A DNA stretch of 42,996 nt, taken from positions 1-42,996 of the forward strand of contig NZ_JAMRXH010000030.1 of the NCBI RefSeq assembly GCF_023740735.1, given 5' to 3'. Position 1 is the stretch's first letter. The number at the start of each line of letters is the position of its first letter. A model generated the notes under the pieces. It was not told where the DNA came from and did no database searches. It was given only the letters and a program-made list of their open reading frames with translations. This stretch comes from Nocardia sp. CDC159 (GTDB lineage Bacteria > Actinomycetota > Actinomycetes > Mycobacteriales > Mycobacteriaceae). The position numbers and the translations under genes were made by a program. This document shows positions 32,700 to 40,007 of this stretch, one piece after another.

Positions 32700-33464
32700 A
32701 TGGCGCAGTCCTACGTCGTGACCGGCGGCGCGAGGGGGATCGGGCGGGCAATCGTGATGCGTTTGCTGACCCGTGGGCACGTGGTCGTGGTGGAGCGCGA
32801 TACCGGTGGACTGACCGGATCGCCCTGGGACGGTGGCCGGGTCGCGCTGGTGCAGGGGGACGCGGGCGCCGAGGAGGTCGCCGAACAGGCCGCCGACGTC
32901 GCGCGCCGAGCCGGGCCGCTGGTGGGCTGGGTGAACAACGCGGCCGTCTTCCGGGACGCCGCGGTCGATTCCACCCCGGCCCCACGAATTCTCGAGCTGA
33001 TCGAGGCGAATCTACGCCCCGCGCTGGCCGGATCCGCGGTCGCGATCCGAAACTTCCTGGCCGAGGGCACCGGTGGCGCGATCGTCAACATCAGCTCCCA
33101 CCAGGCCCGCCGCGCCGTCCCGGGCGCGCTGCCCTACAGCACCGCCAAGGCCGCGATCGAGGGGCTCACCCGGGCGCTCGCGGTGGAATACGGCAGTCAC
33201 GGCATCCGGGTCAATGCCATCGCCCCGGGCTCGGTTGCCACCGAACGCTATTCGGAATATCTGGCCGGTCTGGCCCCGGCCGCGGCGGCCTCGGTCGAGC
33301 GGGAGATGGCCGCCCTGCACCCGCTGGGCCGCCTCGCCACCAGCGACGAAATCGCCGCGGCCGTGGCGTTCCTGTTGTCGGAGGAGGCGAGTTTCATCAA
33401 CGGGGTGAGCCTGGCCGTCGACGGCGGCCGATCGGTGCTGGCGCTGGACCCGGAGTCCCGCTGA
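32700..33464 (+). CDS. Short-chain dehydrogenase/reductase (classical SDR)
   Basis: 254 residues. NAD(P) motif TGGARGIGRAI, NNAAVFRD, NISSHQARRAVPGALPYSTAKAA with Y146 and K150, and the SDR end NGVSLAVDGGRS. The negatively charged residue that normally follows strand 2 is E33 (VVVERD), favouring NAD over NADP. Start ATG 32700; no strong ribosome site, but TACCAT lies nine bases upstream and could be the -10 of a leaderless transcript. The substrate is unknown and no operon partner is present. Confidence 0.92.
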   Translation: MAQSYVVTGGARGIGRAIVMRLLTRGHVVVVERDTGGLTGSPWDGGRVALVQGDAGAEEVAEQAADVARRAGPLVGWVNNAAVFRDAAVDSTPAPRILELIEANLRPALAGSAVAIRNFLAEGTGGAIVNISSHQARRAVPGALPYSTAKAAIEGLTRALAVEYGSHGIRVNAIAPGSVATERYSEYLAGLAPAAAASVEREMAALHPLGRLATSDEIAAAVAFLLSEEASFINGVSLAVDGGRSVLALDPESR

Positions 33465-33543
33465 TCGATTCCGCCGGTCCGCACGACTCGGCCGCGCTCA
33501 ATTGTCCGAGCGCGAATCGTCTCCGGATCGCGGTCGCTGCCTG

Positions 33544-33840
33544 TCACCCCCCACAGAGGGGTGTGGCCGCCAATGGAGTGCCCTTGCACAGGGGGTCTCG
33601 GCTATCGCCATCGTCATCGCCGCCATTGCGCGACTCCTCCGAGCCCCGTTTACCCTTGCCGTCCTTGTTGTTCTTGCCGTTCTTGCTGTCTTTGCCGTTC
33701 TTGGCATCATTCGGCTTCTCGGCGATATGCCGAGGCCCGGAGAAATCCGCCGCGAGGGCCGCACCCGCCGGGGCGAGGCCGGTCGAAATCATCGCCGCAA
33801 CACCGACTACGACCACCCAGCCGAACCTACGGTCTGCCAT
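33544..33840 (-). CDS. Small secreted Lys/Asn/Gly-rich protein of unknown function
   Basis: 98 residues from ATG 33840, fixed by AGGAGTAGGAG just upstream. The signal peptide is MADRRFGWVVVVGVAAMIST followed by GLAPAGAALA, with likely cleavage at ALA-AD, leaving about 66 residues. The mature part is low-complexity and hydrophilic (NDAKNGKDSKNGKNNKDGKG), then acidic (NGGDDDGDSRD), and ends with two Cys (PLCKGTPLAATPLCGG) that could form a disulfide. The central DNA has lower GC and short repeats of AAGAACGGCAA type. No family recognised; expression is supported by the signal peptide and ribosome site. Confidence 0.75.
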   Translation of the reverse strand: MADRRFGWVVVVGVAAMISTGLAPAGAALAADFSGPRHIAEKPNDAKNGKDSKNGKNNKDGKGKRGSEESRNGGDDDGDSRDPLCKGTPLAATPLCGG

Positions 33841-33952
33841 CACACTCCTACTCCTTTCGGACATGGGGACAACGCGTACCTGCGCACGGTGCGGAGCAGG
33901 CACCGCCAGGCATTCGTTGCTGCCGAAAGGAAGGATGTGCGACGGCGGCGGG

Positions 33953-34573
33953 TCAGCGGTTTTCGGCCGAGCGCCAGGCCGCCATGCCCAGGGCGATGAG
34001 GCGGACCTGCCGCACCGTGCGCTCGATGAGGGCCGGGCGGTCGGGGCGCGGGGCCGAGACGTAGTCGGCGATGTGGTTGGCCACCGTGGACACGATCAGG
34101 TCGGCGGCCAGCTCCAGGTCCTCGGGGGACCAGGTGTCCAGGGCCGGGATGCGGGACAGATCCACCACCAATTCCCTGGTGATGAGCTGCATTTCGACCG
34201 CGATCGCGCCGCGCAGGGTGGCCGAGCCGCCGTGGCGTTCGCGGATCAGGAAGCCGTAGAGCTCCTCACGGCCGGTGACCTGGGCGAAGACGAAGCGGAC
34301 GGTTTCGGCCAGGCGCGCGTCGGGGGTGCGGCGCAATTCCCGCAGGGCCAAACGCAATTGGCGCACGCCCTCGTCGACCAGGGCGGTGCCGAGTTCGTCG
34401 AGCGAGGCGAAATGGCGGTAGAACGCGGTCGGCACGATCCCGGCGGAGCGGGCGATCTCGCGCAGGCTCAGCGCCGCGAAGCCGCGGTCGGCGGCGAGCG
34501 CGAGGGTGCCGTCCAGCAGGGCCTGGCGGGTGCGCTCCTTGCGCTCGACTCGGGTCTCCACCTGCTCACTCAT
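33953..34573 (-). CDS. TetR-family regulator, FabR/DesT-like, of unsaturated fatty acid synthesis
   Basis: 206 residues. The N-terminal domain (KERTRQALLDGTLALAAD, SLREIARSAGIVPTAFYRHF, LDELGTALVDEG) closely resembles E. coli FabR, and FLIRERHGGSATLRGAIAVE continues the likeness into the ligand domain. FabR and Pseudomonas DesT sense the saturation of acyl-CoA/ACP and control unsaturated fatty acid genes. Here the gene diverges from a ferredoxin-type reductase and a desaturase, the same pairing DesT controls (desCB). ATG 34573 is taken as start; ATG 34585 would add four residues and neither has a strong ribosome site. Function is inferred from similarity and context. Confidence 0.85.
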   Translation of the reverse strand: MSEQVETRVERKERTRQALLDGTLALAADRGFAALSLREIARSAGIVPTAFYRHFASLDELGTALVDEGVRQLRLALRELRRTPDARLAETVRFVFAQVTGREELYGFLIRERHGGSATLRGAIAVEMQLITRELVVDLSRIPALDTWSPEDLELAADLIVSTVANHIADYVSAPRPDRPALIERTVRQVRLIALGMAAWRSAENR

Positions 34574-34679
34574 CTCGATGAGCATACATCCGTTCACGAT
34601 GGGTTCCCTCACTCGTTTGTTGCGTCGGTCACATGTCCCGCAGGTTGAATAACTGCGGTACATCGGGGCACACTAACTG

Positions 34680-34697
34680 AGTGTACAGATGTGCACT
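34680..34697. promoter_or_regulatory. 18-bp inverted repeat, probable TetR (FabR/DesT-like) operator
   Basis: AGTGTACAGATGTGCACT: each 8-base arm matches the other except at one position, around a central GA. It lies 18 bases before the start codon of the reductase gene, inside the region between it and the TetR gene. A smaller repeat, ACACT-n5-AGTGT, overlaps on the left. The ACA/TGT core recalls FabR-type sites. Confidence 0.6.
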
Positions 34698-34715
34698 GGA
34701 ATTTTGGGAGATCAT

Positions 34716-35822
34716 ATGGTGGGACTCATCGACCTGGTGCAGACGCTGACCACGCCGCATCCGCTCGATCGCTATCTGGAACTGGTGCGGCCCACGCTCA
34801 CCGTGCGCGATCTGCGCGCCGAGATCACCGAGGTGCGGCGCTCGACGCCCGGCTCGGTCACGCTGACGCTGCGCCCGAACCGGCAGTGGACGGGTCATCG
34901 CGCGGGACAGTACGTCCAGGTCGGCGTGCTCATCAACGGCGTCAAGCACACCCGCTGCTATTCGCCGATCGACCCGCAGGGCCGCGACCGCCGCTTGCGG
35001 CTGACCGTCCGCGCGCACGAGGGCGGACTGGTGTCGCAGTACCTCTACCGCGCGGCCGAACCGGGCATGGTCGTGGATCTGACCCCGGCCGCGGGCAGCT
35101 TCGCCCTGCCCGCCCCGCGCCCGGAGAAGATCCTGCTGATCAGCGGCGGCAGCGGCATCACCCCGGTGCTGTCGATGCTGCAGACGCTGGCCGCGGAGAA
35201 CTATCCGGGCAAGCTGGTGTTCCTGCACTACGCCAAGGCGCCGGAGCGGGTGCCCCATCGCGCCGAGCTGGACGCGATCGCCCAGCGCCACATCAACTTC
35301 CGCATCGCGCTGGTCTATCCCTCGCTCGAGCTGGCCGAACAGCTCGACGGGGCGCCCTGGGTCGACGCGGCCCCGCTGGCGGGCGGCTACTTCGACTACG
35401 ACCAGCTCGAGCGCATCGCGCCCTGGTTCGCCCAGGCGGAGACCTTCGTCTGCGGACCGGCGGCACTGATGTCGGCCGTGCGCACGGTTTTCGAGGCCGA
35501 GGAGCTCGAAAATCGGTTGCACACAGAGGAATTCACCCTCACCACCGCACCCGTCGATCCCGCCGAGGTGACGGGCGCGACCACCTTCTCCGCCAGCGGC
35601 GTGCGGGCCGACAACACCGGCGCCAGCCTGCTGGAGCAGGCCGAGGACGCCGGTCTCACACCGGAGTACGGCTGCCGGATGGGGATCTGCTTCTCCTGCA
35701 CGGCGGTCAAGCGCTCCGGCTGCACGCGCGATCTGCGCAGCGGCGAACTGCACAACGATCCCGACCAGCCGATCCAGCTCTGCGTCAGCGCCGCGGTCGG
35801 CGACGTCGACATCGAAATCTGA
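34716..35822 (+). CDS. Ferredoxin-type oxidoreductase (FNR domain plus C-terminal 2Fe-2S), desaturase electron donor
   Basis: 368 residues. The FAD part has RAGQYVQVGVLINGVKHTR-like binding sequence and CYSP; the NAD(P) part has LISGGSGITPVLSML; the C-terminal plant-type ferredoxin binds 2Fe-2S through C320-x4-C325-x2-C328-x27-C356. Homologous Rv3230c passes electrons from NADPH to the DesA3 desaturase. ATG 34716 follows GGGAG at five bases; an upstream ATG at 34689 lies within the operator and is rejected. It is the first gene of the operon, 15 bases before the desaturase gene. Confidence 0.93.
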   Translation: MVGLIDLVQTLTTPHPLDRYLELVRPTLTVRDLRAEITEVRRSTPGSVTLTLRPNRQWTGHRAGQYVQVGVLINGVKHTRCYSPIDPQGRDRRLRLTVRAHEGGLVSQYLYRAAEPGMVVDLTPAAGSFALPAPRPEKILLISGGSGITPVLSMLQTLAAENYPGKLVFLHYAKAPERVPHRAELDAIAQRHINFRIALVYPSLELAEQLDGAPWVDAAPLAGGYFDYDQLERIAPWFAQAETFVCGPAALMSAVRTVFEAEELENRLHTEEFTLTTAPVDPAEVTGATTFSASGVRADNTGASLLEQAEDAGLTPEYGCRMGICFSCTAVKRSGCTRDLRSGELHNDPDQPIQLCVSAAVGDVDIEI

Positions 35823-35837
35823 ACCGGGAGAACCACA

Positions 35838-36986
35838 ATGGCGATACTGACCGAAACGCAAGACGGCCCGCTGGTATTGAGCCCGCAGCAGGTCGAGCAG
35901 ATCGGCCGCGAGCTGGATGCGCTGCGCGACCGAATCACCGCCGATCTGGGCGAGCGGGACCGCGAATACATCTACTCGATCATCAAGGCGCAGCGCGGCT
36001 TCGAGATCGCCGGGCGCGGCCTGATGTATCTGGGTTTCCTGCCGCCGTTCTGGCTGGCCGGGGTGGCCGCGCTGAGCGTGTCCAAGATCCTGGACAACAT
36101 GGAGATCGGCCACAACGTGATGCACGGCCAGTGGGACTGGATGCGCGAGCCGGGTCTGAATTCCCGTGCCTTCGAATGGGATACGGTCTGCCCGGGAGAT
36201 CAGTGGCGGCACTCGCACAACTACATGCACCACACCTACACCAACATCCACGGTCGCGACCGCGACATCGGCTACGGCGTCCTGCGCATCGACGAGGCGC
36301 AGAAGTGGAATCCGTACTACCTGGGCAACCCGGTCTACGCCTTCGCGCTGATGATGCTGTTCGAATGGGGCGTGATGCTGCACGACCTGGAGGTGGAGAA
36401 CATCGTCCAGGGCAAGCGCAAATGGTCCGATATCAAGCGGCTGGTCAAGGGTCAGTGGCGCAAGGCCGGTCGGCAGGTGCTCAAGGACTACATCGTCTTC
36501 CCGCTGCTGACCGGCCCGCTGTTCCTGTCCACCCTGGCCGGGAACGCGACCGCGAATCTGGTGCGCAACATCTGGGCCTACTCGATCATCTTCTGTGGGC
36601 ACTTCCCCTCCGGCGTACAGACGTTCACCGAGGAGGAGACCGAGAACGAGACCCGCGGCGAGTGGTATGTGCGCCAGATGCTCGGCTCGTCGAATATCAC
36701 CGGCTCCAAGCTGTTCCACATCATGTCCGGCAATCTGTCGCATCAGATCGAGCATCACCTGTTCCCGGATCTGCCCGCCAACCGCTATCCGGAGATCGCG
36801 CCGGAGGTCCGGGCGCTGTGCGAGAAGTACGGCCTGCCCTACAACACCGGCCCGCTGAGCAAGCAGATCGGCTCGGTCTGGGCCAAGATCTTCCGCCTCG
36901 CGCTACCGCCCGCGCTCGCCGGGAAAGCCCCGCAACCTGGTGTTATCGTGATGCGGGAGCGGCAACCTAGCGAGGTGGGCGGGTAA
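35838..36986 (+). CDS. Membrane fatty acid (acyl-CoA) desaturase, DesA3-like
   Basis: 382 residues, membrane di-iron desaturase. The three histidine boxes are H92-NVM-H96, H125-S-H-NYM-H131-H132, and H302-QIE-H306-H307. Hydrophobic segments lie at about 60-85 and 215-265. DesA3 of M. tuberculosis is a delta-9 stearoyl-CoA desaturase paired with Rv3230c; the same pairing occurs here, so oleate-type unsaturation for membrane lipids is likely. ATG 35838 follows GGGAGA. The TAA stop overlaps the start of the next small gene (TAATG). Expression is probably repressed by the divergent FabR/DesT-like protein. Confidence 0.94.
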   Translation: MAILTETQDGPLVLSPQQVEQIGRELDALRDRITADLGERDREYIYSIIKAQRGFEIAGRGLMYLGFLPPFWLAGVAALSVSKILDNMEIGHNVMHGQWDWMREPGLNSRAFEWDTVCPGDQWRHSHNYMHHTYTNIHGRDRDIGYGVLRIDEAQKWNPYYLGNPVYAFALMMLFEWGVMLHDLEVENIVQGKRKWSDIKRLVKGQWRKAGRQVLKDYIVFPLLTGPLFLSTLAGNATANLVRNIWAYSIIFCGHFPSGVQTFTEEETENETRGEWYVRQMLGSSNITGSKLFHIMSGNLSHQIEHHLFPDLPANRYPEIAPEVRALCEKYGLPYNTGPLSKQIGSVWAKIFRLALPPALAGKAPQPGVIVMRERQPSEVGG

Positions 36987-37306
36987 TGATCGGCAAATTC
37001 GAAAGCAACAAGGACCTGATCCAGGAGATCACGTCGTCCGGGGCACGGCACGTCGGCAATATCGCCACGATCATCACCGGCACGGTGGCCGAGGTGACCC
37101 GCGAGATCGGCGAATGGATCACCGACGCCATCGAGATGCGGGAGGCTGCCGCGGCGGCCCAGCGCGATCAGGAGGCGGCCGAGCGCGTCAACGCCGATCG
37201 CACCGAGCCGGACGTGCTGGTCGACGAGCCCGAGCCGACCGGCCGGGCCAGCGCGGCGCAGCCCTACATCGATGCCGATGTGGAGGTCGTCGACGACGGT
37301 CGCTAG
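36986..37306 (+). CDS. Small protein of unknown function, translationally coupled to the desaturase
   Basis: 106 residues. An N-terminal part (MIGKFESNKDLIQEITSSGA, RHVGNIATIITGTVAEVTRE) looks like an amphipathic helix, followed by an Ala/Glu-rich helix (MREAAAAAQRDQEAAERVNA) and an acidic tail (TEPDVLVDEPEP). No signal peptide or transmembrane segment. The ATG overlaps the desaturase stop in TAATG, so it should be made in proportion to the desaturase; a membrane-surface partner or stability factor would fit but is speculation. Its TAG overlaps the TAG of the convergent DUF4254 gene (CTAG). Confidence 0.78.
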   Translation: MIGKFESNKDLIQEITSSGARHVGNIATIITGTVAEVTREIGEWITDAIEMREAAAAAQRDQEAAERVNADRTEPDVLVDEPEPTGRASAAQPYIDADVEVVDDGR

Positions 37307-37848
37307 AAGACCGGCAGTCGACGGCGGTGCTCGATGACGTCGGTGATCAGGTCCTTGTAGCCGTCGGCGAGTTCGGCGAGGCGGACCCAGTGCAGGTGCG
37401 CCTCGCTGTCGACGCCGTGGCGGCTGATCACCGTGGCCCGCGCCCGCGAATCCTTCTTCCCGTGCCCGTTGCGGGCGGGCAGGCCGATCGCGTGCTGCGC
37501 GGCCACCCACTTCTCCGCCATCCGATCGATCACCGCGCCCAGCGTCTCGGTGTGCAGCGAGGCGCCGCGGCGGTGCGGAATGTGCTCGGCCACCCAGTTG
37601 TCGATGTGCGCGATCAGTTTCGCGCGCGTGAGGTCGATGTCCTCGACAAGCTGGCTGCAGGCGGCCACATGCGAACTCGAGGCGTCCGGTACGTGCGCGG
37701 CCTGATGGGCGCGCCGTCGCCGTTCGTGACATTGAGCAAGCTGGTAGGCCGCCTCGAGCACGCGATAATCCGGTCGACCGGGATCGGCCGGCTCGCGGAA
37801 TGCCCGCAGCACGACCGCCACGGACGGCAACGCGTATTCGGTCGCCAT
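37303..37848 (-). CDS. DUF4254 family protein
   Basis: 181 residues from ATG 37848, preceded by AAGGGGGGC. The conserved DUF4254 core is HIDNWVAEHIPH followed by LHTETLGAVIDRMAEKWVAA, near residues 95-135; the rest is helical, with many His and Arg. The family is widespread but of unknown function; it is often found near polysaccharide or lipid genes. The two TAG stops of this gene and the small desaturase-linked gene share the bases CTAG, so no terminator separates the converging transcripts. Confidence 0.82.
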   Translation of the reverse strand: MATEYALPSVAVVLRAFREPADPGRPDYRVLEAAYQLAQCHERRRRAHQAAHVPDASSSHVAACSQLVEDIDLTRAKLIAHIDNWVAEHIPHRRGASLHTETLGAVIDRMAEKWVAAQHAIGLPARNGHGKKDSRARATVISRHGVDSEAHLHWVRLAELADGYKDLITDVIEHRRRLPVF

Positions 37849-38228
37849 GGGTGCCCCCCTTGGTAGGTCCCGACTGGATACGCCAGGGCCGAGGGGGTTT
37901 TCGGGGAGGGGCTCCCCTCGGCTCCGGCGCAGCCCCGCTGACCCGGACACGACAGTCACCACAACCGCTCACGGCACAGAGGAAACCGGGAAATCCGCGA
38001 CGATGCAGAGAAGACTGTCCGGGGAAAGCAGGACATATTCAGGAAAGCGCGTCCGTGCAAGGCACGCAACCGGCTCCGCCCGAACTGACGAAGCTGCGTG
38101 ACAATTGTTATACAGCATTACAACCGGGTTACACGATGGCCTGGATAGAGGCTACGTCGGGTCGGTAGGCGAGAAGGTACCCGTTCGTTGCGGTACCGAA
38201 ACGCCCTGGTCGACTAGGGTGTCACCGC
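37849..38228. other. 380-base intergenic region, AT-richer in its right half
   Basis: It holds the promoter regions of the divergent DUF4254 gene and the orphan gene at 38229. Near the left side GAGGGG-CT-CCCCTC (37906-37919) can form a hairpin in the DUF4254 leader. The right half contains the quasi-palindrome at 38105-38123. No gene is recognisable. Confidence 0.6.
38105..38123. promoter_or_regulatory. Quasi-palindromic possible operator
   Basis: TTGTTATACAGCATTACAA matches its reverse complement at 14 of 19 positions, with TTGT/ACAA ends, in the most AT-rich part of this region. It lies about 105 bases before the gene at 38229. The binding protein is unknown. Confidence 0.35.
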
Positions 38229-38549
38229 ATGGCCGCCTATGTCTCTTCGCCCGAGCTGACCTTCGGCTTCCTGTTCGCCCTGGAGGATCCGGAGCGGATC
38301 GCCGAGGTGGTGCGAAACCTCATGGAGCGCCGCGCCGTCTCGGTGTTCCGCCTCGCGCACATGTCCGGCACCGACGGCCCCCCGGAGCGGTACGTGGTGA
38401 ACTGGGCCGCCATCCCGCAGATCTCGATCACCACGGCCGCGCCGGACGACGAGCAGCTGCGCGCGAATCGCACCATGCTGGTCAACGCCTTCCTCGACGA
38501 GGAGGGGACGGTGAGCCTGTATTCGGCGCAGGGGACAGTGCCGGAATAG
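38229..38549 (+). CDS. Hypothetical small cytoplasmic protein
   Basis: 106 residues beginning MAAYVSSPELTFGFLFALED and ending LYSAQGTVPE. ATG 38229 follows AGGGTG at nine bases. It has a mixed alpha/beta pattern, no signal peptide and no membrane segment. I do not recognise the family. It converges with the conservon GTPase gene with 3 bases between stops, and stands alone after a long upstream region, suggesting its own promoter. Confidence 0.7.
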   Translation: MAAYVSSPELTFGFLFALEDPERIAEVVRNLMERRAVSVFRLAHMSGTDGPPERYVVNWAAIPQISITTAAPDDEQLRANRTMLVNAFLDEEGTVSLYSAQGTVPE

Positions 38550-38552
38550 CGC

Positions 38553-39164
38553 TCAGCTGGCCACCAGATGCCCCGGACCCGCGAGCCGATGCAGCAGCAC
38601 CTGCTCGAGCAGGGCGACCAGGACCTCCTTGACCGACTCCCGATCGCGGGCGTCGCATTCCAGCAGGTGGATGGATTCGTCCAGATCGAGCGCCTCGCGG
38701 ACCTCGTCCAGGTCGAATCGCGGCTCACCGGCGAAGCGGTTGACCGCGGCCACGAACGGGGTGTTGCGCTGCTCGAAGTAGTCGAGCACGGGGTAGCAGT
38801 CCTCGATGCGGGAGGTGTCGACCAGGATGACCCCGCCCAGGGCGCCGTCGAGCAGGTCGTCCCAGAGGAATTCGAAGCGCTCCTGGCCCGGGGTGCCGAA
38901 CAGGTACAGCACCAGGGTGCGGTCGAGGGTGATGCGGCCGAAGTCCAGGGCCACGGTGGTGGTGGTCTTCTGCGCGCGCAGGCCCGGATCGTCCACGCCG
39001 ACCGAGGCCTCGGTCATCGCGGCCTCGGTGGCCAGCGGCTCGATCTCGGAGATCGCCCCGATGAAGGTGGTCTTACCGACGCCGAAGCCGCCGCTGATCA
39101 CGATCTTGACCGAGGACGCCGACGGCTCCGGTGGGGTGGTGCGATCCTCAGAGTGCCCGTACAA
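38553..39164 (-). CDS. Conservon small GTPase (CvnD-like, MglA/Ras-type)
   Basis: 203 residues. G1/Walker A is SGGFGVGKTTF (about 22-32), switch/G3 is LFGTPGQERFEFLW, and the G4 position reads VNRF instead of NKxD, as is usual in this family. It is the fourth gene of the conservon and probably cycles between nucleotide states under control of the roadblock protein. TTG 39164 is chosen because no ATG or GTG fits before the P-loop and AGGATCAGGG precedes it; this start overlaps the end of the DUF742 gene by 17 bases. Confidence 0.9.
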   Translation of the reverse strand: MYGHSEDRTTPPEPSASSVKIVISGGFGVGKTTFIGAISEIEPLATEAAMTEASVGVDDPGLRAQKTTTTVALDFGRITLDRTLVLYLFGTPGQERFEFLWDDLLDGALGGVILVDTSRIEDCYPVLDYFEQRNTPFVAAVNRFAGEPRFDLDEVREALDLDESIHLLECDARDRESVKEVLVALLEQVLLHRLAGPGHLVAS

Positions 39165-39582
39165 GATCCCTGATCCTCTCGATGGCGGCGGTGGACAGTT
39201 CTTCGGCCGCGCGCACCGACGCATGTCCGGCGGCCACCAGATCGCTCACCACAACCCGGGCGACTCCGATCGGAACACGAAGCGTAGCAGCGATTTCGGC
39301 GATGGAGTGCGGTCGCTGGCACAGCCGCACCACGGTGTGCTGCTCGAAGCGCAGCGGCGCCGACAATGCGGCGGGGGTGGCGTGGACGAGCGACTCGATC
39401 CGCAATCCGTCGATCAGCGGGGTGGTCCGGCCGCCCGTCACCAGGAACGGACGCACCACCGGTTCCTCGGCCGCCGTGACCTCCCGCGCCGGATCATGCT
39501 CCGGCGCATAGGGGTCGGACCAGGACGCGGGCCGGTCCGGCGCGCTCCCGTCCGCGTCCGGTAGCCGGTAGTGCTCGGTCAT
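39148..39582 (-). CDS. Conservon DUF742 protein (CvnC-like)
   Basis: 144 residues. After a variable N-terminus (to about residue 40) comes the DUF742 core: VRPFLVTGGRTTP, LRIESLVHAT, EQHTVVRLCQRPHSIAEIAA and LRVPIGVARVVVSDLVAAG, which resembles a winged helix. It starts at ATG 39582, overlapping the roadblock gene stop (ATGA). DUF742 proteins occur nearly only in conservons, where they may link the kinase to DNA or to the GTPase. Confidence 0.92.
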   Translation of the reverse strand: MTEHYRLPDADGSAPDRPASWSDPYAPEHDPAREVTAAEEPVVRPFLVTGGRTTPLIDGLRIESLVHATPAALSAPLRFEQHTVVRLCQRPHSIAEIAATLRVPIGVARVVVSDLVAAGHASVRAAEELSTAAIERIRDLVRAL

Positions 39583-40007
39583 CTGCGCAGCGACTCTCGC
39601 AATTCGGTGATCAGCGCCGGGGTGAGCAGTGCGCCCGCTCGGTCGGCCAGCACCGCCATCTGATAGCCGACCAGGCCGATATCGGCGTCGCTGTCGGCGA
39701 TCACGCCCACGCAGCTGCCGTCCGCGATGGCCGACACCAGCAGGAAGCCGCGCCGCATCTCGATCATGATCAGCTTGAGGCCGTCGAAATCGTAACTGCG
39801 CGAGGCGCTTCGGGACAGGCTCACCAGTCCCGAGACCATGGCGGCCAGCCGGTCGGCGCCCGCGCGGTCCAGCCCCTCCGACATTGCCATGAGCAGCCCG
39901 TCCGACGACACCGCCACGGCGTCGCGCACCCCGTCGGTGGTGCGCACGAAATCGGCCAGTAGCCAGTTGAAAGTATGGGGACCGGTGTCCGGCAGATGCG
40001 TGGTCAC
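39579..40007 (-). CDS. Conservon roadblock/LC7-domain protein (CvnB-like)
   Basis: 142 residues. The roadblock/LC7 fold covers most of the chain: FNWLLADFVRTTDGVRDAVA, SSDGLLMAMSEGLDRAGAD, RLAAMVSGLVSLS and a C-terminal helix. Such proteins act as GTPase-activating partners of MglA/CvnD-type GTPases. GTG 40007 follows AGGAGG and overlaps the kinase stop (GTGA), so the gene is translationally coupled. Confidence 0.93.
   Translation of the reverse strand: MTTHLPDTGPHTFNWLLADFVRTTDGVRDAVAVSSDGLLMAMSEGLDRAGADRLAAMVSGLVSLSRSASRSYDFDGLKLIMIEMRRGFLLVSAIADGSCVGVIADSDADIGLVGYQMAVLADRAGALLTPALITELRESLRR

Noticed and set aside
34689..34715. Earlier ATG for the ferredoxin-type reductase (MCTGILGDH)
   Set aside because: It lies within the inverted-repeat operator and lacks a ribosome site, whereas ATG 34716 has GGGAG at five bases.
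34629..36758. Minus-strand frame of 709 codons opposite reductase and desaturase
   Set aside because: Shadow of two genes with clear iron-sulfur and histidine-box motifs.
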